The notes below the pieces were generated by a model that saw only the letters and a list, made by a program, of their open reading frames with translations, was not told the origin of the DNA and did no database searches. DNA of 64,000 bases from JACCXG01 sp963717745 (GTDB lineage: Bacteria; Acidobacteriota; Vicinamibacteria; Vicinamibacterales; 2-12-FULL-66-21): assembly GCA_963717745.1 (NCBI GenBank), contig CAVQXJ010000022.1, positions 1 through 64,000 of the forward strand, in the 5' to 3' direction. Both the position numbers and the translations under genes were made by a program. Positions 1 to 10,656 of this stretch are shown piece after piece (position 1 is the stretch's first letter; each line of letters starts with the position of its first letter).

Positions 1-149
1 AGGGTGCCTTTGTGGATTCGATTGTGGAGTCACACTACACAATCAATGCGTAGAGTGTCTACATAAAACTGAGGCGCACGTCTCGTCCGGCCAGCGGCGC
101 GCGCCGTCCAACCCAGCACCGGCAGGCGTCGTTAGGGCAGAATGGCTGG

Positions 150-1810
150 ATGCCGTCGAATGCAAAAGCGAGCGGGTTTTCCGCGCTAGGCCTGGCTGAC
201 CCGCTGCTGGCGGCGATTATCGGCCTCGGGTACGAGGAACCGACCCCCATACAGCGCGAGGCGATCCCGGTGCTGCTGGCGGGCCGTGACGTGTTGGCCC
301 AGGCCGCGACCGGGACCGGCAAGACCGCGGCCTTTGCGTCCCGATGCTGCAGCGCCTGGCGCACCCGCCATCGAGCGCACGCACCACCCGCGGCCTGGTG
401 GTCGTGCCCACGCGCGAGCTCGCGATGCAGGTCGCGGAAGCCATCCACAAATATGGCCGTGGTGCCGGGATCGCGGTCGTCCCGATCTATGGCGGCGCCT
501 CGATGCCACAGCAGCTCCGTGCGCTCGGGCGCGGTGCGACGGTCGTGGTCGCCACCCGGGGCGAGCGCTCGATCACCTCCGTCGCGGGTCGCTCGATCTC
601 TCGGCCATCGAGCTGGTCGTTCTCGATGAAGCGGACGAGATGCTGGACATGGGATTCGCCGACGATCTGGAATCCCTGCTCGATGCCACTCCAGGAACCC
701 GTCAGACGGCACTGTTCTCGGCGACGCTCCCCAAGCGGATTCAGGCGATTGCACAGAAGTACCTGACCACTCCTGCCCGGATCACCGTCACGCTCGAGAA
801 GCCGTCGGCGGCCAAGGGCCCTCAGGTCCGCCAGCTCGCCTACGTTGTCAGCCGCGCGCAGAAGCCGATGGCCCTGCAGCGCGTGCTCGACAGCGAGAAC
901 CCCACGTCGGCGCTGGTGTCTGTCGCACCCGGCTCGAAGTGGACACCCTCGTCGAGAGCCTCAATGCGCACGGGTACCGCGCGGAAGCGCTGCACGGCGG
1001 TATGCAGCAACGGCAGCGCGATGCGGTGATGAAACGATTCCGGGATGCGACGTCGGACTTGCTGGTCGCCACCGACGTGGCGGCGCGCGGCCTCGACATC
1101 CGGCAGCTCTCGCACGTCTTCAACTACGATGTGCCGTCGGCGCCGGAGGCCTACGTGCATCGAATCGGCCGGACCGGCCGGGCCGGCCGGGAAGGGATGG
1201 CCGTCACGCTGGTGGAGCCGCGCGAGCATCGGCTGCTTCGCACCATCGAGAATCTCACGAAGCAGAAGATCGAGGTCTGTCCACTGCCGACGGTTGCCAA
1301 TCTCCGCGCCAAGCGCCTCGAGCTCACACGGGCGTCGCTGCGGGAGTGCCTGCTCGAAGGGGAACTCGATGACGTGAGAGTCGTGGTGCAATCGCTCGCG
1401 GAGGAGTTCGATGTGCTGGACGTCGCCGCCGCCGCGGTGAAACTGGCCCACGGCACGCTCACACGCTCCGATGACACGCGGGATCTCGACAACGTGCAGC
1501 CACCGGTCGGCCGGCCCCGCGCGGTTCGAGTGCGCTGCGCGGCCAGGAGCGGGCTCGAACCGGCGCCGACACGGTACGCCTGTTCATCGGCGCCGGGCGC
1601 GAGGCCGGAATCCGGCCCGCTGACCTGGTCGGCGCGATTGCGAACGAAGCGGGCGTCAGCTCTTCCCGGCTCGGCGCGATCGAGATCAGGGACCGCTTCT
1701 CGTTGGTGGAAGTGCCCGCGGCCGACGCCGCTCAAATCATCAAAGCGATGCGGAGCGCGACGCTGCGTGGCCAGAAAGTGTCGGTCCGGCAGGACCGGGA
1801 CGACGTCTGA
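150..1810 (+). CDS. DEAD-box ATP-dependent RNA helicase, frameshifted
   Basis: An RNA helicase of the DeaD/DbpA type that unwinds RNA with ATP. The conserved motifs occur in order but in alternating frames: Q motif (GYEEPTPIQ) and motif I (ATGTGKT) from 150; PTREL in frame 2 near 415; DEAD and SAT in frame 1 near 630-725; ATDVAARGLDI and HRIGRTGRAG in frame 0 near 1070-1180. A DbpA-like RNA-binding domain (RLFIGAGREAGI...) runs in frame 2 from about 1574 to the TGA at 1808. I infer four single-base losses near 340, 557, 925 and 1540; restoring one C near 557 recreates TPGR. The order of motifs is complete, so it is either a real gene with consensus errors or a very young pseudogene. The ATG at 150 starts just before the Q motif. 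Confidence 0.85.
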
Positions 1811-1835
1811 GCGCACGCGGCAAGCGCACCTGGCG

Positions 1836-2234
1836 TCAGGCGCCTTTGCCGAGCCACTTCGACCAGTAGAACGTCAGCGGCACCTTGCCCGTGTTCGTGA
1901 TCCCGTGCACGACCATGCCGGCGCAGTACATCATCGCGCCCGGGCCGACCGCGGTCGTCTTGCCGCCGCACTCGATCTCGCCGGTGCCCGACGCCACGAT
2001 CAGGAATTCCTCCTCGGGATGCTGATGCGGAGGATGCGGAGTGGAGCCCGGGTCGAGGACGGCCATGCCGGCGGACATGCCGCTCAATTCGTCGGTCGGC
2101 CCGTTGTAGTGGATGAAGACCCGGCACCCGAGGACCGGATCCGATGATTCGAGTTGCTCGATGCCGATGACACCGTCGGGCAGTTTCGGTCCGGTGGTCG
2201 ACGCCTGGACGACATTCGCCTGTTGTTCAGCCAT
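1836..2234 (-). CDS. cupin domain protein
   Basis: A 132-residue single-domain cupin. The metal-binding motif HPPHQHPEEEF lies in the middle, followed by a glycine-rich turn and a second-motif histidine (MVVHGITN), as expected for cupin_2 proteins. Its substrate cannot be read from sequence. The ATG at 2234 is preferred over the in-frame GTG at 2240. It converges on the helicase gene with a 25-base gap, so it is probably its own transcription unit. Confidence 0.8.
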   Translation of the reverse strand: MAEQQANVVQASTTGPKLPDGVIGIEQLESSDPVLGCRVFIHYNGPTDELSGMSAGMAVLDPGSTPHPPHQHPEEEFLIVASGTGEIECGGKTTAVGPGAMMYCAGMVVHGITNTGKVPLTFYWSKWLGKGA

Positions 2235-2284
2235 AGGCACTGATCGTCGCTGATCGTGTGCTCCCGGTCAACGGGAGCACCCGC

Positions 2285-5200
2285 TCACCACTCCATCCTC
2301 AGGCCCAGGCGCATCGCCCGGATGCCGGCCTGCTGAATCGCGCCCGCGGCGGTGCCGACCGCGCTGATCCTTCCAGCGCTGACGTTACTCGGCGTCACGT
2401 TGACGTTCGGTGCGGCCCATTGGGGATGGTTGAAGATGTTCGTCGACGTGACCTCGATGCGGAACGCCGGACTGCCGGGACGATCGCTGAAGCGGAATCG
2501 CTTGTGCAGGCCCAGGTGCCACAAATCGAGGCCGGGCGATTCGATGGAGCCACGGGCGCGGTGCCGAAGCGGCCGATCGCGGGCGCGCCGAAGGCCGTCA
2601 CATCGAACCAGCGATCGATCGACGCATCGGCGAGCTGTGGGTCGCGCAGCTGGTCGGGTCGGAGCGTCACGGTCGGGCGGGTGGCCGCCGTCGTGAACCG
2701 GGTCCCGGTGGGATCGGGGACCGAGATCGTCGGCGTCAGGAAGTTCCCGGTCTGCAGGTAGCCGACCAGCGACAGCTGCCAGCCTCCGACCGCAAGATCG
2801 ACGATGCGGGGGACCGTGCTCAGCCACGGGCGCCCGTGGCCGAAGGGCAGGTCGTAGATCATCGCCGTGGTCAGCCGGTGCCGGGGCGTGGCCGAATCGC
2901 GGCCGCGTTCGCGGCTCAAATCAAATGAATTCTCGATCGCATTGAACCATTCCACCGTCTCGGTGGTGTCCTTCGCGGCGGTGTAAGCCACCTGGAAGAA
3001 GAGGCCCCTCGAAAAGCGACGTTCCGCTTCCAGCGTGACGCCGTGGTAGTCGTGGCTGGCGCCGTTGTCGGCATAGGTGATGCTCGGATACTGCGGGAAC
3101 GGCCGCGGCTTGTCGACGTAGAGCCGGCCATCCGCCTCCGGCGCATTGACGTCCCGCGTGTACCACATCTCGCGGCCGAGCGTGCCGACGTAGGAGGCGC
3201 GGAAGCCGGTGTTCCACAGCTCGTGCTCGACGGTGACGTTCCACTGGTGGCTGTAGGGCATCTGCAGATCCGGATTGACGGCGAGCGGCAGCGCGATCGT
3301 GGACGGTCCGGCCGTCCCGGCGGCCGGAAACACCGCCGGCAGCACGACGGTCGGCGCCGCCGGATTGGTGAACGTGGTCTCCGTGAACACGAACGGCGCG
3401 CGCGCCGCCTGGAGATCGATCGGCATCATGTCGTAATACAGCCCGTAGCCGGCGCGAATCACCGTCTGGCCGCCGCCGAACGGGCGATAGGCGAGGCCGA
3501 GGCGCGGCGCGAAGTTGTTGCGGTCGGTTCGCACCAGGGTGCGTGAGGGAAGACCCACGCTGCTGGCGCTGACGATCCCGACGTATCCGGCCGGCATCAG
3601 CGGCGAGACCTTGTTCATCCCGTCGTCGGCGATCACGATGGCGCGACTGTCGAGGTCGAAGGCGGCGAGCCGCCCTTCACGTTCGAACCAGCCAGGGTGG
3701 AGGTCGTAGCGCAGGCCGAGGTTGATCGTCAGATTGCGCCGGATCTTCCAGTCGTCCTGCGCGAAGAAGTCGTAGGTCCAGCGGCTGCGGTGGGCCGCCA
3801 CCGGCGGGAAGGCGCGTGACGCCGTGTTCGGCACGCCGAGCAGGAAGTCGGCATAGGGGTGCCCGGTGAAGCGCCCGGTGAAATCAAGGGTGCCGAACAG
3901 GTTGGACGGAGCCGCCAGCTCCTCCCAGTCGACGCGGCGGATCTCCGTCCCGAACTTGAGGCTGTGGGTGCCGCGCAGCCACGTCAGTTGATCCTGGAAC
4001 TGGTTGTTCCGATTGAGAAATCCCGGGTTCGCCACGTCGATCTGCGTGAGCCCGGTCAGCGCGGTGCCCGGGAAACTGGTTTTGAGGATCCCGCCGATGT
4101 CGGGCAGGCCGGGCGCCAGTCCGCGCAGGCCGAGCGATTGGATCAGCTCGAGGCCCCTGATCGGTCCGGAGATCGGGTTGTTGTTGTAGGCGTGGCCGTA
4201 CCTGAACTCGTTGACGAGCGACGGTCCCAGAATGCGCGTGTACGAGAAGGTGACCGCCTTGTTCTGGCGCAGCGCCTGGCGCATCCCGATCGCCGGCAGG
4301 TTGCCCTCCCAGACGGGATTGGTCGCCTGATGGAACGTGAATCGCCCGAAGATGCGGTCGTTGTTGCTGAAGTTGTGATCCAGGCGGGCGGTCCCGTAGT
4401 ACGGCTTGGAACGCTTCGCGTCCACGGTCTCGCGGTAGTTGTTCGCGACCAGCGTCGTGGTGCTGCCCGTGTTCGGCAGTGGATAGAAGCGCTCCTGAAT
4501 CCGCAGCGCGACTGGATTGAGCGCCGACGGCGGCATTCGGCCGTCCGCATAGACCTCGCCGGTGAGCGGGTTGCGAATCGGGATCCCGAGCGCGGAGAAG
4601 TCTCCACGCCGCCACGCTTCGAGCGGAACGGTCGGGTTCAGATCGACCGACGCCGAGCTGCCGGTGACGGTCTCGCCCGAGACGAACCAGAAGGTGCGGC
4701 CGTGGCCGTCGTACAGCCGGGGAATGACCGCCGGACCGCCGAGCGCCAGGCCCGGAAAATGGATGACCCCGGCGGCCCGGCGCATCGAGAACGGATTCTT
4801 CACGCGAAACATCGGGCTCTGGTAGTAGTCGAACAGCGCGCCCTCGAAGCGGTTGGTGCCGGACTTCGACACGACCGTGACCTGTCCGAGACTGGCCGAC
4901 TCGGCGCTGTTGTTCGCCAGGTCGATCTTCACTTCCTTGAAGGATTCGATGTAGTTGGCGAGCGGCCCGATCGGCGTCTCGCCCACGCCGTCGCTCATCG
5001 ACGTGCCGTCGATCGTGAACTGGGACTGGTTGTATTTGCTGCCGGCGAACGTGTAGGTGCCGCCACGGGTCGCCATCATCGGCGTGATCGCGAGCGTGGA
5101 GTAGAGGCCGGGATCGTTGAGCGGCAGCGTCCGCAGTTGAGCCGCGGTGCGCACATCGCTGATGCGCGCGGTCTCCAGCTCAATCGGCGCGCTTCCTGCG

Positions 5201-5568
5201 ATCACTTTCACCGCCGCCTCGAACCCGCCGGTCTGAAGGGCGGCGTCGATGCGTCGGATGTCGCGTGTCACGAGCAGGATGTCGGTGGCGATGAACTCGC
5301 GAAAGCCCGGCGCGGCGATGCTCAACAGGTACGGGCCCTCCCGCAGCTGCGAGACGGTGTACACGCCGTCGTCATTGGTTGTCGTCTTTGTGACCACCGA
5401 GGTCTCGACGTTGGTGGCCGTAACGGCCGCTCCTCGCACGACCGCGCCGCTGCTGTCGGTGACGGAGCCGGTGATGGTCGCGAACGTGGTCTGGGCCGCG
5501 ACGGCCGTGGGAAGGAGCGAGAACAGGACCAGCGACAGCGTGGCGAGGGCGGGCCTGAATACGTGCAT
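2285..5568 (-). CDS. TonB-dependent receptor, Oar-like, with carboxypeptidase regulatory domain (C-terminal frameshift)
   Basis: An outer-membrane receptor of about 1,090 residues. The signal peptide ends ...TAVAAQ. A carboxypeptidase-regulatory-like beta domain (ITGSVTDSSGAVV) follows, then a plug region and a long beta-barrel with repeated aromatic strand patterns. The ATG at 5568 is chosen because CAGGAGAC lies just upstream and it begins the signal peptide; an upstream in-frame start at 5598 would add 10 residues before it. Near 2558 the frame slips within a CGCGCC run. The other frame supplies the terminal strands down to the TGA at 2285, ending in a hydrophobic/aromatic residue (W), as barrel proteins do. 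The substrate is unknown. This family is greatly expanded in Acidobacteriota. Confidence 0.88.
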
Positions 5569-5756
5569 GGCAGTCTCCTGCAATGGGCGTTTGGGCAAAA
5601 AGATGATGCCGGTCGTGCACGCGCCATGCCGGAGCCCTGCGATCCGAACTCAACCGTGGCCACAGGTGTCCCCAAAGGGACAGCGGCTTCACGAGTCGAC
5701 CCGCTAGAGTCGCAGCTGATCTATTCGACAGGGTTCAGTCGGTACTGATTCACGCC

Positions 5757-7726
5757 ATGACCGATCAGGAGCAGCTTGCCGGCTACGACCATGGCATCGA
5801 CCAGACGCCCGAGCTCAGCACGCTCGAAACCCCGCCGAGCGTACCTGCCGCGTCTTCCCCCGAGCTCAGGACCCTGGTCGCGATCGCCGTGGGGGCGATC
5901 GTCGTCGCGACGCTGTACATCGCTCAGGACGTCCTCATCCCCATCACGCTGGCGGTCATGCTGTCCTTCGTCCTGTCGCCGCTGGTCGGTCTCCTGCGGC
6001 GAATGGGATTGTGGCGGGCCCCAGCGGTCGCGCTCAGTGTGCTCGTGGCGTTGGGAGCCATCGGCCTGATTGGCACGCTGCTCGGGAGTCAGGCCGCCAC
6101 CTTGGCGGTGGATGCCCCACAGTATGTCGAGGCCGTCCAGGACAAGCTGGGGAGGATCCAGACTGTTGCCGCCACTCGCGTCGCGTCGATCACGCGACTC
6201 CTCGGCAGGGGTCAGCCTTCGTCCGATGTTCCAGCCGTCCGGCCGCGCGGGGGCAGAACTGATCCGGCAACCCTTCCGGGCGGCACGCAGCAACGGCCGC
6301 TCATCGTCGAGCTCGCGACGCCGAAGTCATCGGTGCTCGAGGTGGCTCGGAACGTGATCGAGCCGGTGCTTGGTCCCCTCGAGACCACCGTCATCGTGCT
6401 GATCGTTGCGATCTTCATTCTGATGCAGCGCGAGGACCTGCGGGACAGGTTCATACGCCTGTTCGGCTCCACGGATCTGCACCGGACGACCATTGCGATG
6501 GACGATGCCGGCCAGCGCCTCAGCCGATACTTCGTGTCGCAGCTGGGCGTGAATACCTGCTTCGGCGTGGTGATCGGAGTAGGACTCTGGGTCATCGGCG
6601 TCCCGTCCGCAGCCCTCTGGGGTGTGCTGGCGGGCCTGCTCCGGTTCGTCCCATACGTCGGACCGCTGCTGGCGGCGGTCGCTCCGCTGACGCTTGCGGC
6701 GGCCGTCGATCCCGGCTGGTGGAAAACCGTCTACGTCGCGTTGTTGTTCGTGATCATCGAACCGCTTACCGGGTATGTAGTCGAGCCATTGCTCTACGGT
6801 CACTCCACTGGACTGTCTCCGATGTCCGTCATTGTCGCGGCGGTCTTCTGGACGTGGATCTGGGGCCCGGTCGGCCTGATCCTGTCCACACCGCTGACGC
6901 TCTGTCTCGTCGTCATGGGGCGGCATGTCAAATCGCTGGAGTTCTTCGACGTGCTGCTCGGCGATCGGCCGGCGCTGTCGGAAGTGAACCGCTTCTATCA
7001 GCGCACGCTCGCCAACGACCCGGACGAGGCGCTCGATCAGGCGGAGAAGATGCTGGCGGACCGGTCGCTCGTCGACTACTACGACAGCGTAGTGCTGCCG
7101 GCGCTGAAGCTCGCCGCCGCCGACGAGGCACGGGGCACGATCAGCCGCCAGCGCGCTGCCGAGATGACCCGCTCCATCCTCGCCGTCATCGGCGACCTGA
7201 ACGAGCACGCCGCCGCCAAACACGCGGGAGCCTCGACTCCGATCCGGCACCGGCACCGGTACGAACGACAGTCAACGAGCGCGTCGCGTGCGTCGCGGGC
7301 CGTGGTCCGTTCGACGATGTCGTGTCGGCGATGGTCGCGCAGCTGCTGGCCCAGCGAGGGGTGGTTACGCGTCGAGTCCCGCACGCATTCGCCTCCCGCG
7401 AGATGATCGGACAGCTGGACCTATCCGCTGTCGAGGCCGTCACCGTGTCCTATCTCGAGCTGACGGAGTCGCCGGCGCAGCTCCGCTACTTGATCCGCCG
7501 GCTTCGCCAGCGCGCTCCGCACGCGTCGCTGATTGCCGGACTGTGGGCCCAAGGTGAGGCACTGCTGACCGATACGAAGATGCAGACCGCCCTGGGTGCC
7601 GATCGGTACGTCGGCTCGTTGCGGGAAGTGATCGACGCCTCGTTAGCAGCGCTGGAACCTGCACCCGCAGCGGGGGAGCCGCCCGCCGGAATCGTCGCTC
7701 CCGAAGCCGCGGTGGGTAACCACTGA
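5757..7726 (+). CDS. AI-2E family transporter with C-terminal extension (frameshifted)
   Basis: A polytopic inner-membrane permease of the AI-2E/UPF0118 (TqsA/PerM) family. Paired N-terminal helices (residues about 35-80) are followed by a soluble insert and a C-terminal helix bundle. It contains the family-typical stretch FVPYVGPLLAAV and the ...EPLLYGHSTGLSPMSVIVA segment. After residue about 490 the frame changes near 7240, and coding continues to the stop at 7726, giving an extension of about 160 residues. The extension (TVSYLELTESPAQLRYLIRRL) resembles a cytosolic domain. Substrate assignment within this family is unreliable and may be ions rather than AI-2. Confidence 0.85.
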
Positions 7727-7878
7727 GCAGGTCAGAACGGGCCCCTTGCCCGCATACCCCGCATTGCCCGTCGACGTCGAAAAAATCCCGCGCGGCCGAT
7801 GAAAACCCCGCATGTCAAGACGTTCTCCCTTCTGCCTTATCCCTTCTCCCTTGTCGGCGACACTTTTTCACCAGACTG

Positions 7879-8694
7879 TTAGAGCGTGAGATCTTGAGTC
7901 TGTGCCATCCACGGTCTGCTGGCGCCGGCATTGAGAGCAAGCGCCCGCTCCAGACCGACCAGCACCAGATCTGGCAACACGGCATCGAACAGATCTTCCC
8001 GTTCGAACAGGCGCGAGAACCCGCCCGTGCCAATGACGAGCGCGGGCTCTCCGGCAAGCGCCTCCGCGCGGATCTGGCGGGTCAACTCGCGAAGCATGGC
8101 CCGGTTGCCGAAATAGAGCCCGGACTGGATGCATTCGATCGTCGACCGGCCAACCAGCTCGGTGGCCGGGATGATTTCGACATTGGGAAGACGCGCCGTA
8201 TTCCTTTCGAGGGCCTCCATCGACATCCGCAAGCCCGGGATGATGATGCCGCCGAGGAAGTCGCGGCCGGCGCGGACCACATCGACCGTCGTCGCCGTCC
8301 CAAGGTCCACGACAATCAGATGGCGATCCGGATAGAGGTGGGTCGCCGCGATGGCGTTGGCGATGCGGTCCGGGCCCACTTCCAGTGGGTTGCGGTAGCG
8401 AATCTTCAGCCCGGTCTTGACTCCCGCCTGGAGAATGAACGGATCGATCTGGAAATACTTCCGGCAGCAGCTCCGCAGCGAGTAGATGACATCCGGGACG
8501 ACGGAACAGAACGCGATCTGCTCTACTCCGGAAGGGTCCGTTTCGTTCTCGCGGAGCACGGCTCGCAGGAACAGCCCCAACTCGTCGGACGACGTGGGCG
8601 GCCGGGACGGCTTCCGGAACCGCACCATCAGCTCACCCTGCCGGAATACACCGCCGAAGATCTGACTATTACCGACGTCGAGCGTGAGAATCAC
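7879..8694 (-). CDS. coaX: type III pantothenate kinase (copy A, intact)
   Basis: Phosphorylates pantothenate with ATP, the first step of CoA synthesis. The 271-residue length is normal. It starts MILTLDVGNS (phosphate-binding motif) and has DLGTATTVDVV and PGLRMS, the conserved ASKHA-fold CoaX motifs. Its ATG overlaps the panC stop by four bases (8691-8694), so translation is probably coupled in the order panB-panC-coaX. The last 23 residues are native here but lost from the duplicate at 10477-11403. Confidence 0.93.
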   Translation of the reverse strand: MILTLDVGNSQIFGGVFRQGELMVRFRKPSRPPTSSDELGLFLRAVLRENETDPSGVEQIAFCSVVPDVIYSLRSCCRKYFQIDPFILQAGVKTGLKIRYRNPLEVGPDRIANAIAATHLYPDRHLIVVDLGTATTVDVVRAGRDFLGGIIIPGLRMSMEALERNTARLPNVEIIPATELVGRSTIECIQSGLYFGNRAMLRELTRQIRAEALAGEPALVIGTGGFSRLFEREDLFDAVLPDLVLVGLERALALNAGASRPWMAQTQDLTL

Positions 8695-9467
8695 CAGCCG
8701 TCTCCAAGCTTGATATTGTCGATGAGGCGCACGTCGCCGATGCGCACCGCTCCAAGGCGGCGGCCATTCCGATCGTCGACGTAATCCACGATGAACCCTT
8801 CGCGGCGCAGCTCACCGGCGGCCGCATCCGGGGTCGGAGCCGTGGACAGGATTCGGAAGAAGTGCGCGGCTCTCGGGCGATCGGTTGGCGGCAGGCGCCG
8901 GTTCCGCGAGCTCAGCGCCAGACCATCGGACTCGCGGACCGTGGCGCAGGGGACGATCTCGGTGCGAAGAAAGAACGCGTCAGCCATGCCGCGTACGAGC
9001 TCCAGCTGCTGCCAATCCTTCTCCCCGAAGTAGGCGCGTTCGGCCTCGGCGATCTGCAGGAGCTTGAGCACGATCGTCAGAACCGCATCGAAGTGGCCGG
9101 GCCGGGAGGCACCCTCGAGCGTGTTCGAGCGTTCAGTCTCGGTGACGCGAAACCGGAAGCCATCCCGATAGAGATCCGCGGCCTCGGGGAGGAGCACGAA
9201 GTCGGTGTCGTCGCGCCGCAGCATCTCGAGGTCGCCGTCCAGAGTCCTTGGGTACTGTGCCAGGTCCCGCGGGTCATCGAACTGCGTCGGGTTGACAAAG
9301 ATGCTGACCAGGGTCCGATCGTTCTCCGTTCGACTGCGCCGGACCAGCGAGAGGTGCCCGGCGTGCAACGCGCCCATCGTCGGAATGAAACCGAGGGTCA
9401 CTCCTGCGCGAGTCTGATCAAGGCGCTCGCGCCGCCAGGCCGACAGGCTCTCGAAGACCGTCGTCAC
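8691..9467 (-). CDS. panC: pantothenate synthetase (copy A)
   Basis: Joins beta-alanine and pantoate with ATP to form pantothenate. The 258-residue protein is a little shorter than typical (about 280). Family motifs are present: PTMGALHAGHLSLV (the HIGH-like nucleotide site), FVNPTQF, the pantoate/ATP-site FGEKDWQQL and DGLALSSRNRRL. It overlaps panB upstream and coaX downstream by four bases each. It differs from copy B at about five residues (for example D17H and T47A), all outside the core motifs. Confidence 0.94.
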   Translation of the reverse strand: MTTVFESLSAWRRERLDQTRAGVTLGFIPTMGALHAGHLSLVRRSRTENDRTLVSIFVNPTQFDDPRDLAQYPRTLDGDLEMLRRDDTDFVLLPEAADLYRDGFRFRVTETERSNTLEGASRPGHFDAVLTIVLKLLQIAEAERAYFGEKDWQQLELVRGMADAFFLRTEIVPCATVRESDGLALSSRNRRLPPTDRPRAAHFFRILSTAPTPDAAAGELRREGFIVDYVDDRNGRRLGAVRIGDVRLIDNIKLGDGW

Positions 9468-10255
9468 GAGTAACTCTCCGCGGCCTCGGGAAACCTCAAC
9501 TCCTTGACGTCGGCGTTGAATTCGTTCAGGGCATCGGTCAGGACCCGCTCACCATCGATGTACCGGCGGACGAAGCGGGGCACGTGGCTCATGTCGAGAC
9601 CCCAGACGTCATGGAGCACGAGGATCTGCCCATCGGTGCCGATGCCCGCCCCGATCCCGATCGTCGGCACCGTCACCTCCGAGGTGATCCTGGCGGCGAG
9701 CTCTGCCGGCACGCACTCGAGCACGATCGAGAAGCACCCCAAACCCTCGAGCACGTGAGCCTGGCGTACCAACCTCGCGGCGTCGTCCTCGGTCTTTCCC
9801 TGCACGCGGAAGCCGCCAAACTGGTTGATCGATTGCGGCGTCAGGCCGATGTGGCCCATGACTGGAACGCCCGATTCGACAACATGTCTGATGACGTCCT
9901 CGTGCCCGGCCACGCCCTCGAGCTTGACCGCTTGCGCCCCGCTGGTGACGAGAGCGCCGACCGCTTCCATGGCGGCGGGGATGCCCTTGCGAAAGGAGAG
10001 GAATGGAAGGTCCGCGATCAGGAACTTGCCGGCTGCCGCGCTGGCGACCGCGCGCGTGTGGATGGCCATCAATTCCACCGTCGCGGCCAGCGTCGTCGGG
10101 TGGCCATGGATCACCATGGCGGCGGAATCACCCACGAGAATGGCGTCGACGTTCGACCGCGCGACGAGCCGGGCCGACCACGCGTCGTAGGCGGTGACCA
10201 TCGATATCTTCCGCCCCTCCTGTTTGAGCCGGGCGAAACCGTCAACGGCCTTCAT
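9464..10255 (-). CDS. panB: 3-methyl-2-oxobutanoate hydroxymethyltransferase (copy A)
   Basis: Makes ketopantoate from 2-oxoisovalerate and methylene-tetrahydrofolate. The 263-residue length is normal. Motifs seen: MVTAYDAWSA, VGDSAAMVIHGH, ADLPFLSF, KLEGV, GHIGLTPQS and IGIGAGIGTDGQILVLHD. GGGAGAGCGT just upstream of the ATG at 10255 is a good ribosome-binding site. It is the first gene of the panB-panC-coaX operon. About four residues differ from copy B. Confidence 0.95.
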   Translation of the reverse strand: MKAVDGFARLKQEGRKISMVTAYDAWSARLVARSNVDAILVGDSAAMVIHGHPTTLAATVELMAIHTRAVASAAAGKFLIADLPFLSFRKGIPAAMEAVGALVTSGAQAVKLEGVAGHEDVIRHVVESGVPVMGHIGLTPQSINQFGGFRVQGKTEDDAARLVRQAHVLEGLGCFSIVLECVPAELAARITSEVTVPTIGIGAGIGTDGQILVLHDVWGLDMSHVPRFVRRYIDGERVLTDALNEFNADVKELRFPEAAESYS

Positions 10256-10476
10256 ACGCTCTCCCGAATGACGCTGGAATCTCCGAGCGTAGGGTGGAGT
10301 TGGTCTAGCAGCCCGTGTGCGGACGGGAAGCCGAGACGGGTGGGGTAGAGCGAAGCGGGATGGAACACGGGTACCTGTCGCATCGATCAGGTCCTCACGA
10401 GAAGCTACGACTCTGCACAGCGGTCGCTGTTCTCACGAATCAGCGCCTAAAGAGCGACTCTATCACTCTTGACGGG
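10256..10476. other. upstream region of panB copy A
   Basis: A 221-base non-coding stretch upstream of panB, repeated nearly identically at 12965-13190. It presumably holds the pan operon promoter, but I cannot point to clear -35/-10 boxes. I see no gene in it; the plus-strand reading frame crossing it is a product of the repeat and coaX antisense sequence. Confidence 0.5.
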
Positions 10477-10656
10477 TCAAATCCCAAGCTCCAAGCTCCA
10501 AATCCCAACCACTCCCAACAGCCAAATCCCAAACCAATCTCCAAACCAGCTACTGAGAAGGCTCCATTGGGAGCTGGGAGTTCGTTGGGAATTGGGAGTT
10601 GGGAGTTCGTTGGGAATTGGGAGTTGGGAGTTCGTTGGGAATTGGGATTTGGAGAT
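10477..10656. repeat. dispersed inverted-repeat element, family A, copy 1 (right arm missing)
   Basis: Begins with the family A left arm (TCAAATCCCAAGCTCCAAGC...) and contains three tandem copies of a 25-base unit (GGAGTTCGTTGGGAATTGGG...) from 10577. The right arm is missing: at 10656 the element is fused directly to coaX sequence, which marks the duplication junction. Confidence 0.85.

Larger units (their letters stand above)
7948..10476. repeat. tandem duplication unit, copy A (panB-panC-coaX)
   Basis: This stretch and 10657-13190 are the same sequence at an offset of 2,709-2,714 bases, in the same orientation. They differ by scattered substitutions and a small indel near 13010. The shared part runs from 23 codons before the coaX stop, through panC and panB and the 220 bases upstream of panB, into an inverted-repeat element. 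The divergence (a few residues per protein) argues against an assembly artefact. Confidence 0.92.

Noticed and set aside
59..754. Minus-strand ORF over the helicase gene
   Set aside because: Antisense to conserved helicase motifs; composition is shadow-like.
3859..5748. A 629-aa open frame on the plus strand opposite the first TonB receptor
   Set aside because: Same antisense composition; no recognisable domain, while the opposite strand is a clear receptor.
10577..10651. Possible CRISPR array in the repeat region
   Set aside because: The 25-base units are directly adjacent without spacers, and no cas genes are present.
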